Source: Chloroflexota bacterium
GTDB lineage: Bacteria > Chloroflexota > Dehalococcoidia > Lucifugimonadales > Lucifugimonadaceae
Reading direction: 5' to 3'
Length of the DNA stretch: 64,000 bases
Assembly (NCBI GenBank): GCA_018673955.1
Contig: JABHBJ010000005.1
Span: 1 to 64,000, forward strand
Part shown: positions 9,424 through 18,751 of the stretch, in pieces
Numbering within the stretch: position 1 is the stretch's first letter
How the letters are laid out: each line of letters begins with the position of its first letter
Position numbers and translations under genes: made by a program
The notes under the pieces: generated by a model
What the model was told of the DNA's origin: nothing
The model's input: the letters and a program-made list of their open reading frames with translations, nothing else
The model's database searches: none

Positions 9424-10140
9424 ATGAAGATATCGATAGTCACACTGTTCCCTGAAATGTTCGTAGGCCCGTTAGGGACGAGCATCATTGGACGCGCAGT
9501 TGAGAATGGCAAAATCGACCTCAATATCGTTCATCTGCGCGATTTTGCACGAGACGAACGCGGCACGGTCGATGAACCTCCGTTCGGAGGCGGCCCAGGA
9601 ATGGTGCTTCAGGCTGGTCCGTTAATTGACGCCGTCGATTCGATAGGCGAGCTATCTGAGCAAGCAGGAACGGGCAAGCCACACGTCGTTCTTATGTCGG
9701 CACAAGGTGCGCCGCTCGCACATCGGCGGGCGCAGGAACTATCGGAACTTCAAGCGATGACTATTATATGTGGTCACTACGAAGGAGTCGACGAACGATT
9801 CATCGAACTGCGCGTCGACGAAGAAATATCTATTGGTGACTTCGTTTTAACGGGAGGCGAAATACCAGCGATGGCCGTAACCGACGCCGTAGCCCGTCTT
9901 ATTCCGGGTGTGCTTGGCGATGATGATTCATCGAAGCACGATTCGTTCGCTCCCGGTTCCGATTCGCTACTGGAAGGCCCGGTCTACACCCGCCCCGCCA
10001 AGTTTCAAGGACTCGAAGTACCAAAAATTCTTCTAAGTGGCGATCACGCCAAAATCGAAGCATGGCGCCGGAGGCAAGCCTTGCGCCGCACAGAAGAGCG
10101 CCGTCCGGACCTGCTGAACGACTGGCCAGCGAACGAGTGA
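9424..10140 (+). CDS. trmD: tRNA (guanine-N(1)-)-methyltransferase TrmD
   Basis: [42 protein letters not shown]...[13 protein letters not shown]...[13 protein letters not shown]. Confidence 0.97.
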   Translation: MKISIVTLFPEMFVGPLGTSIIGRAVENGKIDLNIVHLRDFARDERGTVDEPPFGGGPGMVLQAGPLIDAVDSIGELSEQAGTGKPHVVLMSAQGAPLAHRRAQELSELQAMTIICGHYEGVDERFIELRVDEEISIGDFVLTGGEIPAMAVTDAVARLIPGVLGDDDSSKHDSFAPGSDSLLEGPVYTRPAKFQGLEVPKILLSGDHAKIEAWRRRQALRRTEERRPDLLNDWPANE

Positions 10141-10252
10141 TCTTCTCAACTGTTGATGTTCTCGTTCACTGACTGCCGAAAAATAGCGATTAGCGGTATT
10201 GCTGGAACACGGTTTTCGGTTATAGACTTAACGTTCTGCACTGAAACACATT

Positions 10253-10272
10253 GACGCCTCTTGGCGTCTTTT
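10253..10272 (+). promoter_or_regulatory. Terminator-like leader hairpin in the rplS 5' UTR
   Basis: GACGCC-TCTT-GGCGTC-TTTT immediately upstream (about 20 bp) of the rplS ATG. Confidence 0.5.
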
Positions 10273-10292
10273 CGCGACGAAAGAATTTTGAC

Positions 10293-10646
10293 ATGGACGC
10301 CGCATCACTGATCGAGCGCAAAACGCTTGACCATATCGAAGACTTCCAACCTGGTGACACAGTCACGGTTAACCTCCGCATTGTGGAAGGTGACCGACAC
10401 CGTGTCCAGGCCTTCCAGGGAGCTGTTATTTCTGGCAAGCACCGTCTTGAAAAGAGCCCACTTCCGGGTGACACGTTCATGGTTCGCCGAGTTTCCTACG
10501 GTGTGGGCGTAGAACGAATCGTTCCGTTCCACTCACCAAACGTTGACTCCGTGAAAGTAGACCGACGAGGAAAGGTACGACGCTCACGCCTCTACTACCT
10601 CCGGGGTCTCACTGGTAAGAAGGCCAGAATCAAGGAACGTCGATAG
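10293..10646 (+). CDS. rplS: 50S ribosomal protein L19
   Basis: [34 protein letters not shown]...[52 protein letters not shown]. Confidence 0.97.
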   Translation: MDAASLIERKTLDHIEDFQPGDTVTVNLRIVEGDRHRVQAFQGAVISGKHRLEKSPLPGDTFMVRRVSYGVGVERIVPFHSPNVDSVKVDRRGKVRRSRLYYLRGLTGKKARIKERR

Positions 10647-10681
10647 TCACATTTCGGCACCTAGTGTCGAAATTGAATTTG

Positions 10682-10713
10682 AAAACCCTCTCCCCGAAAC
10701 GGGAGAGGGTTTT
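10682..10713 (+). terminator. Rho-independent terminator after rplS
   Basis: AAAACCCTCTCCC-CGAAAC-GGGAGAGGGTTTT then TTT. Confidence 0.92.
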
Positions 10714-10834
10714 TTATTTCTGTGTGTCAGCGTAGTTTAATCACGGTGTGTCTGAGCAGATAATTGGCAGCACCGTTAGTGCGTCCGTTCGTTTGTTCGT
10801 TTTGGGTGACCCAAGGTTACGGAGTAGTTAGTAA

Positions 10835-13318
10835 GTGCAGTTCGCCGAAGTTGCCGTCGATTTTCCCGACGAGCACTCGCGCACGTTTACCTACTCGATT
10901 CCTGAAACTTTACCCATAGTCGTTGGCGATTTAGTGTGGGTTCCGTTCGGTCCTCGAACCGTTCAGGGCGTTGTCTTCGAAATCACCGGTACGCCTGAAA
11001 CCGAAGTCGACAAGATTCGACCCATCACTGCCCGAACAATCGATGGTTCGTTTATTGCCGAGCATCTCATTCGAGTAGCCAGATGGGTAGCCGAGTACTA
11101 TCGAACCACGTTGTTCACGGCATGTTCGTTACTACTTCCACCCGGTGCATCTTCTCGACTACGAACTTGGCTTTCGCCTGGAGTAATCGATCGCGAGCTT
11201 TCCGATCGCGAACAAGTGGCAGTCGGCTACGTTATGGAAAACGATCGAGCCCTGAAGTCACGAGTGGCCAGACGATTAGGCTTAGGTGGCAGCCAAATAG
11301 TTGATCGCCTAGTTCGTCAGCGAATATTTCATGCTGAATCTGAATGGGAGAAACCGCGGGTATCAGCCGTCTACTCGAATCGAATCGAACTAGGCGTGAC
11401 CGAAGCTGAGGCTCAACAACTTGTCTCCGAGCATGCCGAAACACGCTCCCGCAAGCGTGCTGAACTGCTCGAATGGTTCCTTACTGGGAAAGTTGCCCAG
11501 ACCAAATCGGCTCTTAACGAGCAGTTCGGCACTACCGCGGTCAAATGGGCGTTCGGTGAAAACTTGCTCAAGATACGAAAAATCAGACGCGATCGTGACC
11601 CGCTCGCCGACTACTTTTTTCAGCAGGAATTCGCCCACTCTCCAACGGATCTGCAAAAAGACGCAATCGATCAGATCGTTGCCCAGATCCTCGCCTCCAA
11701 GCCCTCTTTGAACCCAAGCGATAGGCAATTCCTTCTTCACGGAGTCACCGGCTCCGGTAAGACCGAGGTCTACCTCCAAGCAATCGAAGCATGCATCGCC
11801 GCCGGTAAACGGGCAATATTCCTTGTGCCTGAAATCGCCCTAACGCCGCAAACGCTTCGTCGGATCGCATCACGTTTTCCGGGCAAAGTTGGGATACTCC
11901 ATTCCGGCCTAACGATAGGGCAGCGGTACGACCAATGGTGGCGAGTGAAAAATGGTGAGTTTCTGATTGTTCTTGGCTCTCGCGGCGCAATATTTGCACC
12001 TATCGAAAACCCCGGCCTAATCGTTATCGATGAAGAGCATGAATGGACATATAAGCAGGGCGATCAAACGCCTAGGTACCACTCTCGGGCAGTAGCTGAA
12101 CGTATATCGGAAGAAACCGGGGCTACTCTGGTCCTAGGAAGTGCAACGCCTGATGTTGCAAGTTACCGAACCGCTAAAGCTGGTCGTTATCAACTACTAG
12201 CACTTCCCGATCGCGTGGGCTCGGCATCGAGCACTGGGAGCAACGCAGGAAACGAACCTGTCGAAAGCACGACTCCATCGATGGCGAAGGTCGATATCGT
12301 CGATATGCGTGACGAGCGATCCGACGGGCATTTCGAGATGCTCAGTCGTAAGCTAATCGATTCGATGCGAGACGCCCTGCACGTGGGTGGGAAAGTAATT
12401 CTTTTCCTGAATCGACGCGGTTCTGCATCGTTCATTCAGTGCAAAGATTGCGGACAGGTTCGGCAGTGTAAAAGATGCGACACTGCTCTGACTTTTCATC
12501 GTAATTCCGAAGATTCACGAGCGCAAAAAGGCAAGCTCGTTTGCCACTACTGTAACTACTCCGTTAGTGCTGGAACGAAGTGCCCGACGTGTGGTGGGAA
12601 ACAGATGCACCGGTCGTCGCCCGGCACACAAATGGCCGCCGAGGCTGTAAACCAATACTTTCCTAAAGTGGAAGTGGTTCGGTGGGACTCCGACAGTGCC
12701 AAAACTGCAACCGATCACCAACGAATAATGGATGAATTCCTTCAAAGTAAAGCAGGCGTTCTCGTTGGGACTCAGATGGTCGCCAAAGGACTCGACATTC
12801 CTAGCGTCACTCTAGTCGGTGTTATCTCTGCCGACACTGGTCTTGCGGTTCCAGATTTCAGGGCAGGAGAGCGAGCCTTTCAGGTTCTAGCTCAGGTCGT
12901 TGGAAGAAGTGGCAGGGGAGCGTGGGATGGTCGAGCTGTGATTCAAACATTCAATCCCGATCATTACGCGATTCTCGCCGCTGCCGATCAAGACTACGAA
13001 ATATTCTACGACACCGAGATCCGCTTGCGAGCAGCACAGGCGAATCCGCCGTTCACCCGTTTAGTTAAAATGACGCACTCAGCAGGAAATGCCGAGATTG
13101 CTATGGCAGAAGCAGAGCGAATGGCGATGGCATTCTCCGATGCAAGAGAAGCTCACGGCGAAACTGGCATTGAAGTCATTGGTCCCACGCCTGGATACCC
13201 CGTAAAAATGCGGAATATGTACAGGTGGCAAATCTTGCTCAAGGGCACGCACCCTGAGAGACTTCTAGAATTGGTTCCCACTGGCTCGCTATGGGCAGTC
13301 GATATCGACCCGGCTTAG
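10835..13318 (+). CDS. priA: Primosomal protein N' (replication restart helicase PriA)
   Basis: HGVTGSGKTEVYLQAIEACIAAGKRAIFLVPEIALTPQ, VIDEEHEWTYKQGDQTPRYHSRAVA, CKDCGQVRQCKRCDTALTFH...CHYC zinc-binding segment. Confidence 0.97.
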   Translation: MQFAEVAVDFPDEHSRTFTYSIPETLPIVVGDLVWVPFGPRTVQGVVFEITGTPETEVDKIRPITARTIDGSFIAEHLIRVARWVAEYYRTTLFTACSLLLPPGASSRLRTWLSPGVIDRELSDREQVAVGYVMENDRALKSRVARRLGLGGSQIVDRLVRQRIFHAESEWEKPRVSAVYSNRIELGVTEAEAQQLVSEHAETRSRKRAELLEWFLTGKVAQTKSALNEQFGTTAVKWAFGENLLKIRKIRRDRDPLADYFFQQEFAHSPTDLQKDAIDQIVAQILASKPSLNPSDRQFLLHGVTGSGKTEVYLQAIEACIAAGKRAIFLVPEIALTPQTLRRIASRFPGKVGILHSGLTIGQRYDQWWRVKNGEFLIVLGSRGAIFAPIENPGLIVIDEEHEWTYKQGDQTPRYHSRAVAERISEETGATLVLGSATPDVASYRTAKAGRYQLLALPDRVGSASSTGSNAGNEPVESTTPSMAKVDIVDMRDERSDGHFEMLSRKLIDSMRDALHVGGKVILFLNRRGSASFIQCKDCGQVRQCKRCDTALTFHRNSEDSRAQKGKLVCHYCNYSVSAGTKCPTCGGKQMHRSSPGTQMAAEAVNQYFPKVEVVRWDSDSAKTATDHQRIMDEFLQSKAGVLVGTQMVAKGLDIPSVTLVGVISADTGLAVPDFRAGERAFQVLAQVVGRSGRGAWDGRAVIQTFNPDHYAILAAADQDYEIFYDTEIRLRAAQANPPFTRLVKMTHSAGNAEIAMAEAERMAMAFSDAREAHGETGIEVIGPTPGYPVKMRNMYRWQILLKGTHPERLLELVPTGSLWAVDIDPA

Positions 13319-13420
13319 TCGGTGTCGGTAAAAGCGACTCGGGGGATTCTCTGAGCGAAAGTATTACCAAGTTCACGCTCGGCATAACCAGCGGACCGTT
13401 AGCCATTAAAAGGATGAAAA

Positions 13421-14182
13421 GTGTCAATAAGGCGAATCAGGGTGTTTCCCGATCCGATTCTGCGTAAGAAGTGCAGAGTAGTTCGCCGTGTCGACGACAA
13501 GGTAAAAGAACTCGCCGCCGACATGATTGAAACGATGGATTCAGCAGGCGGGGTAGGTCTCGCAGCTAATCAGGTTGGCGCACTTCAACGTGTAATCACA
13601 CTTCATCTCCCTGGCGATGAAGACGCTTTCGTCCTTCTTAACCCCGAGATTCAGGAGGCCGAGGGTGAGCGAGAAATTATTGAAGGATGCCTTTCGTTCC
13701 CCGGATATGAAGGAATGGTCACTCGATCGATCACCGTTAAAGCAAGGTGGCTCGACGAGAACGGATCGAAGATGAAGATCACCACCGAAGATCTCTTCGC
13801 CCAAGCCCTTGAACACGAGGTTGACCACCTTAACGGCATTCTCTACGTCGATCATCTTCTTGCTCACGAAAAACTGGCATCCGCCGGAAGTCATATAGAA
13901 GAAGGCGAACCGCACATGCACGACGTCGAGGTTGAAGTTCACGCCGATCATAGCGACCAGGGTGCCGAACCTGAAGAAGCGGATATCGAAGTGGTTCATT
14001 CCACTATCAAGTTCAGCGATTTGTATTCAGAATCGTCAGTAGACCAGATGCATTACGATCTACGGCAAGCCGGGTACGTGATCGATGCCTCGAAAAGCGC
14101 TGCCCGCAAGCACGATCATGTTGAGTCAGACGATCCTCACTTAGACGGTGGCGTAATTCTCGATCGAGACCATTCGCATTAA
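13421..14182 (+). CDS. def: Peptide deformylase with an unusual acidic/His-rich C-terminal extension
   Basis: GGVGLAANQVG, EGCLSFPGYEG and the QALEHEVDHLNGILYVD (HEVDH) motif; about 90 extra residues follow the normal end. Confidence 0.93.
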   Translation: MSIRRIRVFPDPILRKKCRVVRRVDDKVKELAADMIETMDSAGGVGLAANQVGALQRVITLHLPGDEDAFVLLNPEIQEAEGEREIIEGCLSFPGYEGMVTRSITVKARWLDENGSKMKITTEDLFAQALEHEVDHLNGILYVDHLLAHEKLASAGSHIEEGEPHMHDVEVEVHADHSDQGAEPEEADIEVVHSTIKFSDLYSESSVDQMHYDLRQAGYVIDASKSAARKHDHVESDDPHLDGGVILDRDHSH

Positions 14183-14448
14183 CTGGCTTATTCGGGAGTC
14201 ACAAAACAGCCAAATAAGTCTAAAACGTTACCCTGATCCCGAAGCGAATTTACATTGTGCCAGTGCTATACTTTTTGCTTGTCTGAATTCAACCGCGGCT
14301 ATACCACGGTGTGGATCAGCAAATTCAAGTTTTGATCGATGCCGCTGAATGAGTCAATTTATTGGCACAACGGTATCGGAAGTTCGTGCTAGCAAGATGC
14401 TGACGGCACCAGATCGGTGAATCAACGTCAGGATAAATCACATAGACA

Positions 14449-14464
14449 CGCCGCCTGTGCGGCG
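14449..14464 (+). promoter_or_regulatory. Leader hairpin upstream of secD
   Basis: CGCCGC-CTGT-GCGGCG followed by CGTTTCGCG, 25 bp upstream of the secD start. Confidence 0.4.
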
Positions 14465-14488
14465 CGTTTCGCGTAAGAGTCTGAACTA

Positions 14489-16507
14489 TTGAGTAGATTC
14501 AGAGGCTTAGTCCTCGTTGCAATATTGGTTATCACTTCGGTTGTTGTATTGGCAATTTCCGAAGTTAGTGTCCTCGGTTTAACCCGTGGTGGAGCCAGCC
14601 CTCTGGGCCTGACTCTCGGACTCGATCTGGAGGGTGGAACGCATCTCGTTTACCAAGTCGTTCCCGAAGATGGCAGAGAGCCGACTCGTGAGGACATGGA
14701 AGGTGTACGAAACATCATCGACAAACGTGTCAACGAGTTTGGTGTGAGCGAAGCTAGCGTTCAACTTCTCGGTGGTGGTGTTGATTCTGTAGCCAACAAA
14801 GTATTGGTGCAGATTCCGGGACAGACCGGGGCATCAATTACTTTGAACTTCGGCGCTGACACTGTTAGTGCAGCGATGCTCGAAACGTTCTTCCAGAACG
14901 AACTTGCACGACCGGACGCATCGGTTAGACAGAACGAAAACGGCTCACTCACGGTTCAGCTCGATGAAATCCAGCCGGAAGTCCTCGACGCTGCCGGAAA
15001 CGTCGTAACCCCGAACGAAGCCGACGCATGGCGTGAGGAAATTATTGCCCAGTACCCAGTCGCACTTCAGGTCGGATACATCCTTCCTCAGGTCGATCCT
15101 CCAGTAATTGGTGACGACACTGCGATCGATCCTGTCTCTACTGAAGACATCGAAACTTTGCCTACACTTGAAGAGGTTGAGGCCGCTTTCGCTTCGATTG
15201 GTCGTTCAGATGCTGATGTAGACGCCGTTGAGAGTGCTGAAGGTCTCTTTTCAGTCCTGATGTACGGGTTAGATGTTTCTACAACCGACGACGACGGTAA
15301 TCCGATTCTTGGTGAGGACCAACGAATACTGGGTGCTCTTCGTGAACTTGGAACCATTCAGTTCAGCTCAAGTCAGGGCACACTTACTCAGTGGATTGTC
15401 GGTGGTGGAGTTCAGGAAGCTAAGGCCGTTATTGGTTCTACAGCGAAACTTGAGTTCCGCTACAGAGAGTGTGGCGACACAGTCGCTCCTTCGAGTGACA
15501 TTCCTTGGCCACCAGACGGGCTAAGCGTTGATCAGTGGGTATTAGAACGATGTACTAATCCTGCCTACTTCACCGAGACAGCAACGGAAATCGACCCTGC
15601 TGATCTTGATGACGCATTTCCAGAGGTTTCGCAAGGAACTATTCCCCGCCCAATCGTAACTCTCGTGTTCAACGACGCCGGTGCAGATGCATTCTTCGAA
15701 GTCACCGACCGAGTTTCACGACAGGGTGACCGTTTGGCAATTTACCTAGACAATGAGGAACTCGTAGCTCCTGGTGTGAGCAACGGCGGTATCTCAGGTG
15801 GAAGAGCGATCATAGAAGGCGGCAGCTTCACTACCGAGCGTGTGCGTACAATCGCAATTCAGCTTCGGTCTGGTGCACTGCCTGTCGAACTTGAACTTAT
15901 TCAGGAACGAAACGTCGACGCTGTACTCGGTAAAGATTCTCTACAGAAGAGTCTTATCGCCGGTGGTGTCGGACTTGTTCTGGTCCTTATCTTCATGATC
16001 GCTTACTACAAGGTTCCTGGTCTCGTGGCAGCGATAGCCCTTGTCGCATACACAATCATGCTGCTTGGCATATTCAAGATGATTCCGGTAACCCTCACAC
16101 TTTCAGGTGCTGCTGCGGTCATACTGTCGCTAGGTTTCGCAGTGGATGCGAACGTTCTGATCGCAGAGCGTACTAAGGAAGAACTACGATCTGGCAGGAG
16201 CCTCTTGGCTGCCATTACCGCCGGATTCGATCGTGCATGGCCATCTATTCGAGATGGAAATATGTCGACGATCATCGTAGCTATTGTTCTCTTCTGGTTC
16301 GGTGACCGTTTCAGCACCAGCGTTATGCAGGGATTTGCTCTGACACTCGCAATCGGTGTGCTGTTGAGCATGTTCACCGCATTCTTCGCCAGCCGCTTGC
16401 TGCTTCGATTGTTCGCAACGACAGGGCTGGGTAGCAACCCGAGCCTGTTCGTACCTGTGCGTGATCAAGGTGATACCAGCGACTCAGTAGCTGGAGGTAA
16501 CTCCTAA
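14489..16507 (+). CDS. secD: Protein translocase subunit SecD
   Basis: GLTLGLDLEGGTHLVYQV...AYKVPGLVAAIALVAYTIMLLGIFKMIPVTLTLSGAAAVILSLGFAVDANVLIAERTKEELRSGRS; TTG start. Confidence 0.96.
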   Translation: MSRFRGLVLVAILVITSVVVLAISEVSVLGLTRGGASPLGLTLGLDLEGGTHLVYQVVPEDGREPTREDMEGVRNIIDKRVNEFGVSEASVQLLGGGVDSVANKVLVQIPGQTGASITLNFGADTVSAAMLETFFQNELARPDASVRQNENGSLTVQLDEIQPEVLDAAGNVVTPNEADAWREEIIAQYPVALQVGYILPQVDPPVIGDDTAIDPVSTEDIETLPTLEEVEAAFASIGRSDADVDAVESAEGLFSVLMYGLDVSTTDDDGNPILGEDQRILGALRELGTIQFSSSQGTLTQWIVGGGVQEAKAVIGSTAKLEFRYRECGDTVAPSSDIPWPPDGLSVDQWVLERCTNPAYFTETATEIDPADLDDAFPEVSQGTIPRPIVTLVFNDAGADAFFEVTDRVSRQGDRLAIYLDNEELVAPGVSNGGISGGRAIIEGGSFTTERVRTIAIQLRSGALPVELELIQERNVDAVLGKDSLQKSLIAGGVGLVLVLIFMIAYYKVPGLVAAIALVAYTIMLLGIFKMIPVTLTLSGAAAVILSLGFAVDANVLIAERTKEELRSGRSLLAAITAGFDRAWPSIRDGNMSTIIVAIVLFWFGDRFSTSVMQGFALTLAIGVLLSMFTAFFASRLLLRLFATTGLGSNPSLFVPVRDQGDTSDSVAGGNS

Positions 16508-17415
16508 TGGACATCGTAGGAAAGCGCCGAATCTTCCTCACTATTTCGTTGGTGCTTGTTGCACTTTCGGTTGTAGTGCTCGGAACGTCTGGCCTGAGTT
16601 TGGGTATCGATTTCACGTCGGGTAGTACTGTCACCTACCAGTTCACTGATGAAGACACCAGTGCAGCAGAGGTCACCGACGCTCTGTCTGATTCTGGCTA
16701 CCCTGATTCAATTGTTCAGGCACTTGGAGACAATCAGTTCTTCATTCGTACTGACGATCTCGGTGTAACAGGTCTCGACGACGTGAACACTGAAATTCTT
16801 AAACTTGATCGGGGTGCACGAGTTCTCGACACTTCCACTGTTGGAGCTTCAGTCGCTGAAGACACAGTTCAAAACGCGATTACGGCCGTTGTTATTGCCG
16901 CTATCTTCGTGATGGTCTACATCATGTACGCATTCCGATCGGTGCCTAGCTCATACAAGTACGCCTTCGCGGCGGTTGTTGCTCTTGTACACGACGTTGT
17001 GATCGTGCTCGGTGTCTTCGCTGTGCTCGGTTTCGCTATCAACGCTGAAGTCAATGCGATCTTCATCGTGGGTATTCTTACTGTAATCGGTTACTCCGTG
17101 AATGACACGATCGTGATCTTTGACCGAATTCGTGAGAACGTAACTCTGGCTCCCGGTAGGGAATTCAGAAGCACAGTGAATATATCGATCAACGAATCGG
17201 TCACTCGTTCATTGGGTACGAGTATCACCACGGTCACAGTGATCTTGGCGATGCTATTGTTTGGTGGAGTATCGTTGCGAGACTTCCTAATCGTGTTGCT
17301 TCTTGGTGTTCTCGTAGGAACTTACAGTTCGATGTTCGTAGCCGCTCAGGTTCTTGTCCTGTGGGAACGACGATCGTTACTCCCGTGGCGTAAAGCCGCT
17401 GCTACAAACTCTTAA
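16507..17415 (+). CDS. secF: Protein translocase subunit SecF
   Basis: LSLGIDFTSGSTVTYQF...IVGILTVIGYSVNDTIVIFDRIREN...INESVTRSLGTSITT; overlaps the secD stop. Confidence 0.96.
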   Translation: MDIVGKRRIFLTISLVLVALSVVVLGTSGLSLGIDFTSGSTVTYQFTDEDTSAAEVTDALSDSGYPDSIVQALGDNQFFIRTDDLGVTGLDDVNTEILKLDRGARVLDTSTVGASVAEDTVQNAITAVVIAAIFVMVYIMYAFRSVPSSYKYAFAAVVALVHDVVIVLGVFAVLGFAINAEVNAIFIVGILTVIGYSVNDTIVIFDRIRENVTLAPGREFRSTVNISINESVTRSLGTSITTVTVILAMLLFGGVSLRDFLIVLLLGVLVGTYSSMFVAAQVLVLWERRSLLPWRKAAATNS

Positions 17416-17517
17416 CTCATAGTTAGAAGTCGCACCCACAAGATTATTCGACTACCATGCGCCGGGCGAGCGTACTAGTCGGGCGCGCCTTCGTGTTGAA
17501 AAAAGGAACGGTTTAGA

Positions 17518-18372
17518 ATGCTGATAGGCGCGCATGTATCTGCTGCAGGTGGGGCAAATAAAGCCATAGTCAGGGCCGAAGAAATTGGAGCAGAGTGTTT
17601 CCAAATCTTCGCCTCGTCACCACGAATGTGGTCAGCTAAACCTGTCGCTGACGCAGTAGTAGACAAGTACGCTGCAGAGATGAAGCGGACCATGATGGGC
17701 CCGACAGTTCTTCACGGAAAATACCTCGTCGCTTTGGGATCGGCTGATCCTGAACTTTTAGCGAAGTCGGAAACAGCACTTCAAGCAGACATTGCAGCCG
17801 CAAACAAACTCAGTGCGCTTGGCGTTATCTTTCATCCTGCAAGCCACCGCGGGCAGGGATTCGAAGCGATCATCGACCAATTCGCAACATCTGTTCGAAA
17901 AGTCCTCGACAACGAACCCGGCGACTCGCTTATGATGCTTGAAACTAGCGCTGGCGCTGGTGACCACATCGGTTCTTCGTTCGCTGAGCTAGGCACGTTG
18001 ATAAAAGCAATCGGAAACGACCGAGTTGCGGTTTGTTTGGACACGCAGCACGTATTCGCTGCCGGGTACAATATCGCCGTAGCAGACACTCTCAACGCCG
18101 CTATCGACGAGTTTGACAAAGAGATCGGAATCGGACTGCTCAAGGCAGTTCACGCCAACGACTCGATGCGAGAACTAGGATCGTCGGTCGACCGTCACGA
18201 GAACATCGGAGACGGCCTAATCGGAACTGCAGGCTTTACAACATTGATGTCACATCAAGCGTTCAAACATGTGCCGTTCTACTTGGAAGTACCGGGGACT
18301 GGCAAGAGTGGACCAGACAAGCCGAACATCGATCGATTGAAAGAAATTCGGTCTCAGGTGGGCGCCGGGTAG
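17518..18372 (+). CDS. nfo: Deoxyribonuclease IV (AP endonuclease Nfo)
   Basis: MLIGAHVSAAGGANKAIVRAEEIGAECFQIFASSPRMW...CLDTQHVFAAGYNI...VHANDSMRELGSSVDRHENIGDG. Confidence 0.95.
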   Translation: MLIGAHVSAAGGANKAIVRAEEIGAECFQIFASSPRMWSAKPVADAVVDKYAAEMKRTMMGPTVLHGKYLVALGSADPELLAKSETALQADIAAANKLSALGVIFHPASHRGQGFEAIIDQFATSVRKVLDNEPGDSLMMLETSAGAGDHIGSSFAELGTLIKAIGNDRVAVCLDTQHVFAAGYNIAVADTLNAAIDEFDKEIGIGLLKAVHANDSMRELGSSVDRHENIGDGLIGTAGFTTLMSHQAFKHVPFYLEVPGTGKSGPDKPNIDRLKEIRSQVGAG

Positions 18373-18373
18373 C

Positions 18374-18751
18374 ATGGCGATACACGTGAGCAAAGATGCA
18401 TTCGAAGATCTTGTACGAGATGCGATCATGTCTTTGCCGGGCAAGTTCCTAATGAAAATGGAAAACGTCAGTATTATCATTGCTGGCAACGCTACTCCTG
18501 CTCAGATGGCTGAAAACGGGCTCCAATCCACCGATGTTCTCTACGGTCTTTACGATGGTGTACCGCTCACAGAGCGAGGTAGCTATGTGCCCCCTCTGCC
18601 GGACATCATCACGATCTTCCAAAATCCGATCGAGCACATGTCGCACACTCAGGAAGAGCTAGAGAATCAAATTGTAATTACCGTGAAGCACGAAGTTGCG
18701 CATTACTTTGGTTTTAGCGACTCGGAACTCGATGAAATGGGACTCGGGTAA
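18374..18751 (+). CDS. Metallopeptidase family protein (zincin-like, HExxH)
   Basis: 125 aa with ITVKHEVAHYFGFSDSELDEMGLG; matches the small zincin-like metallopeptidase family. Confidence 0.8.
   Translation: MAIHVSKDAFEDLVRDAIMSLPGKFLMKMENVSIIIAGNATPAQMAENGLQSTDVLYGLYDGVPLTERGSYVPPLPDIITIFQNPIEHMSHTQEELENQIVITVKHEVAHYFGFSDSELDEMGLG

Noticed and set aside
14579-16634. Minus-strand ORFs over secD/secF
   Set aside because: Antisense shadows of strongly conserved genes; Ser/Arg-rich low-quality translations.
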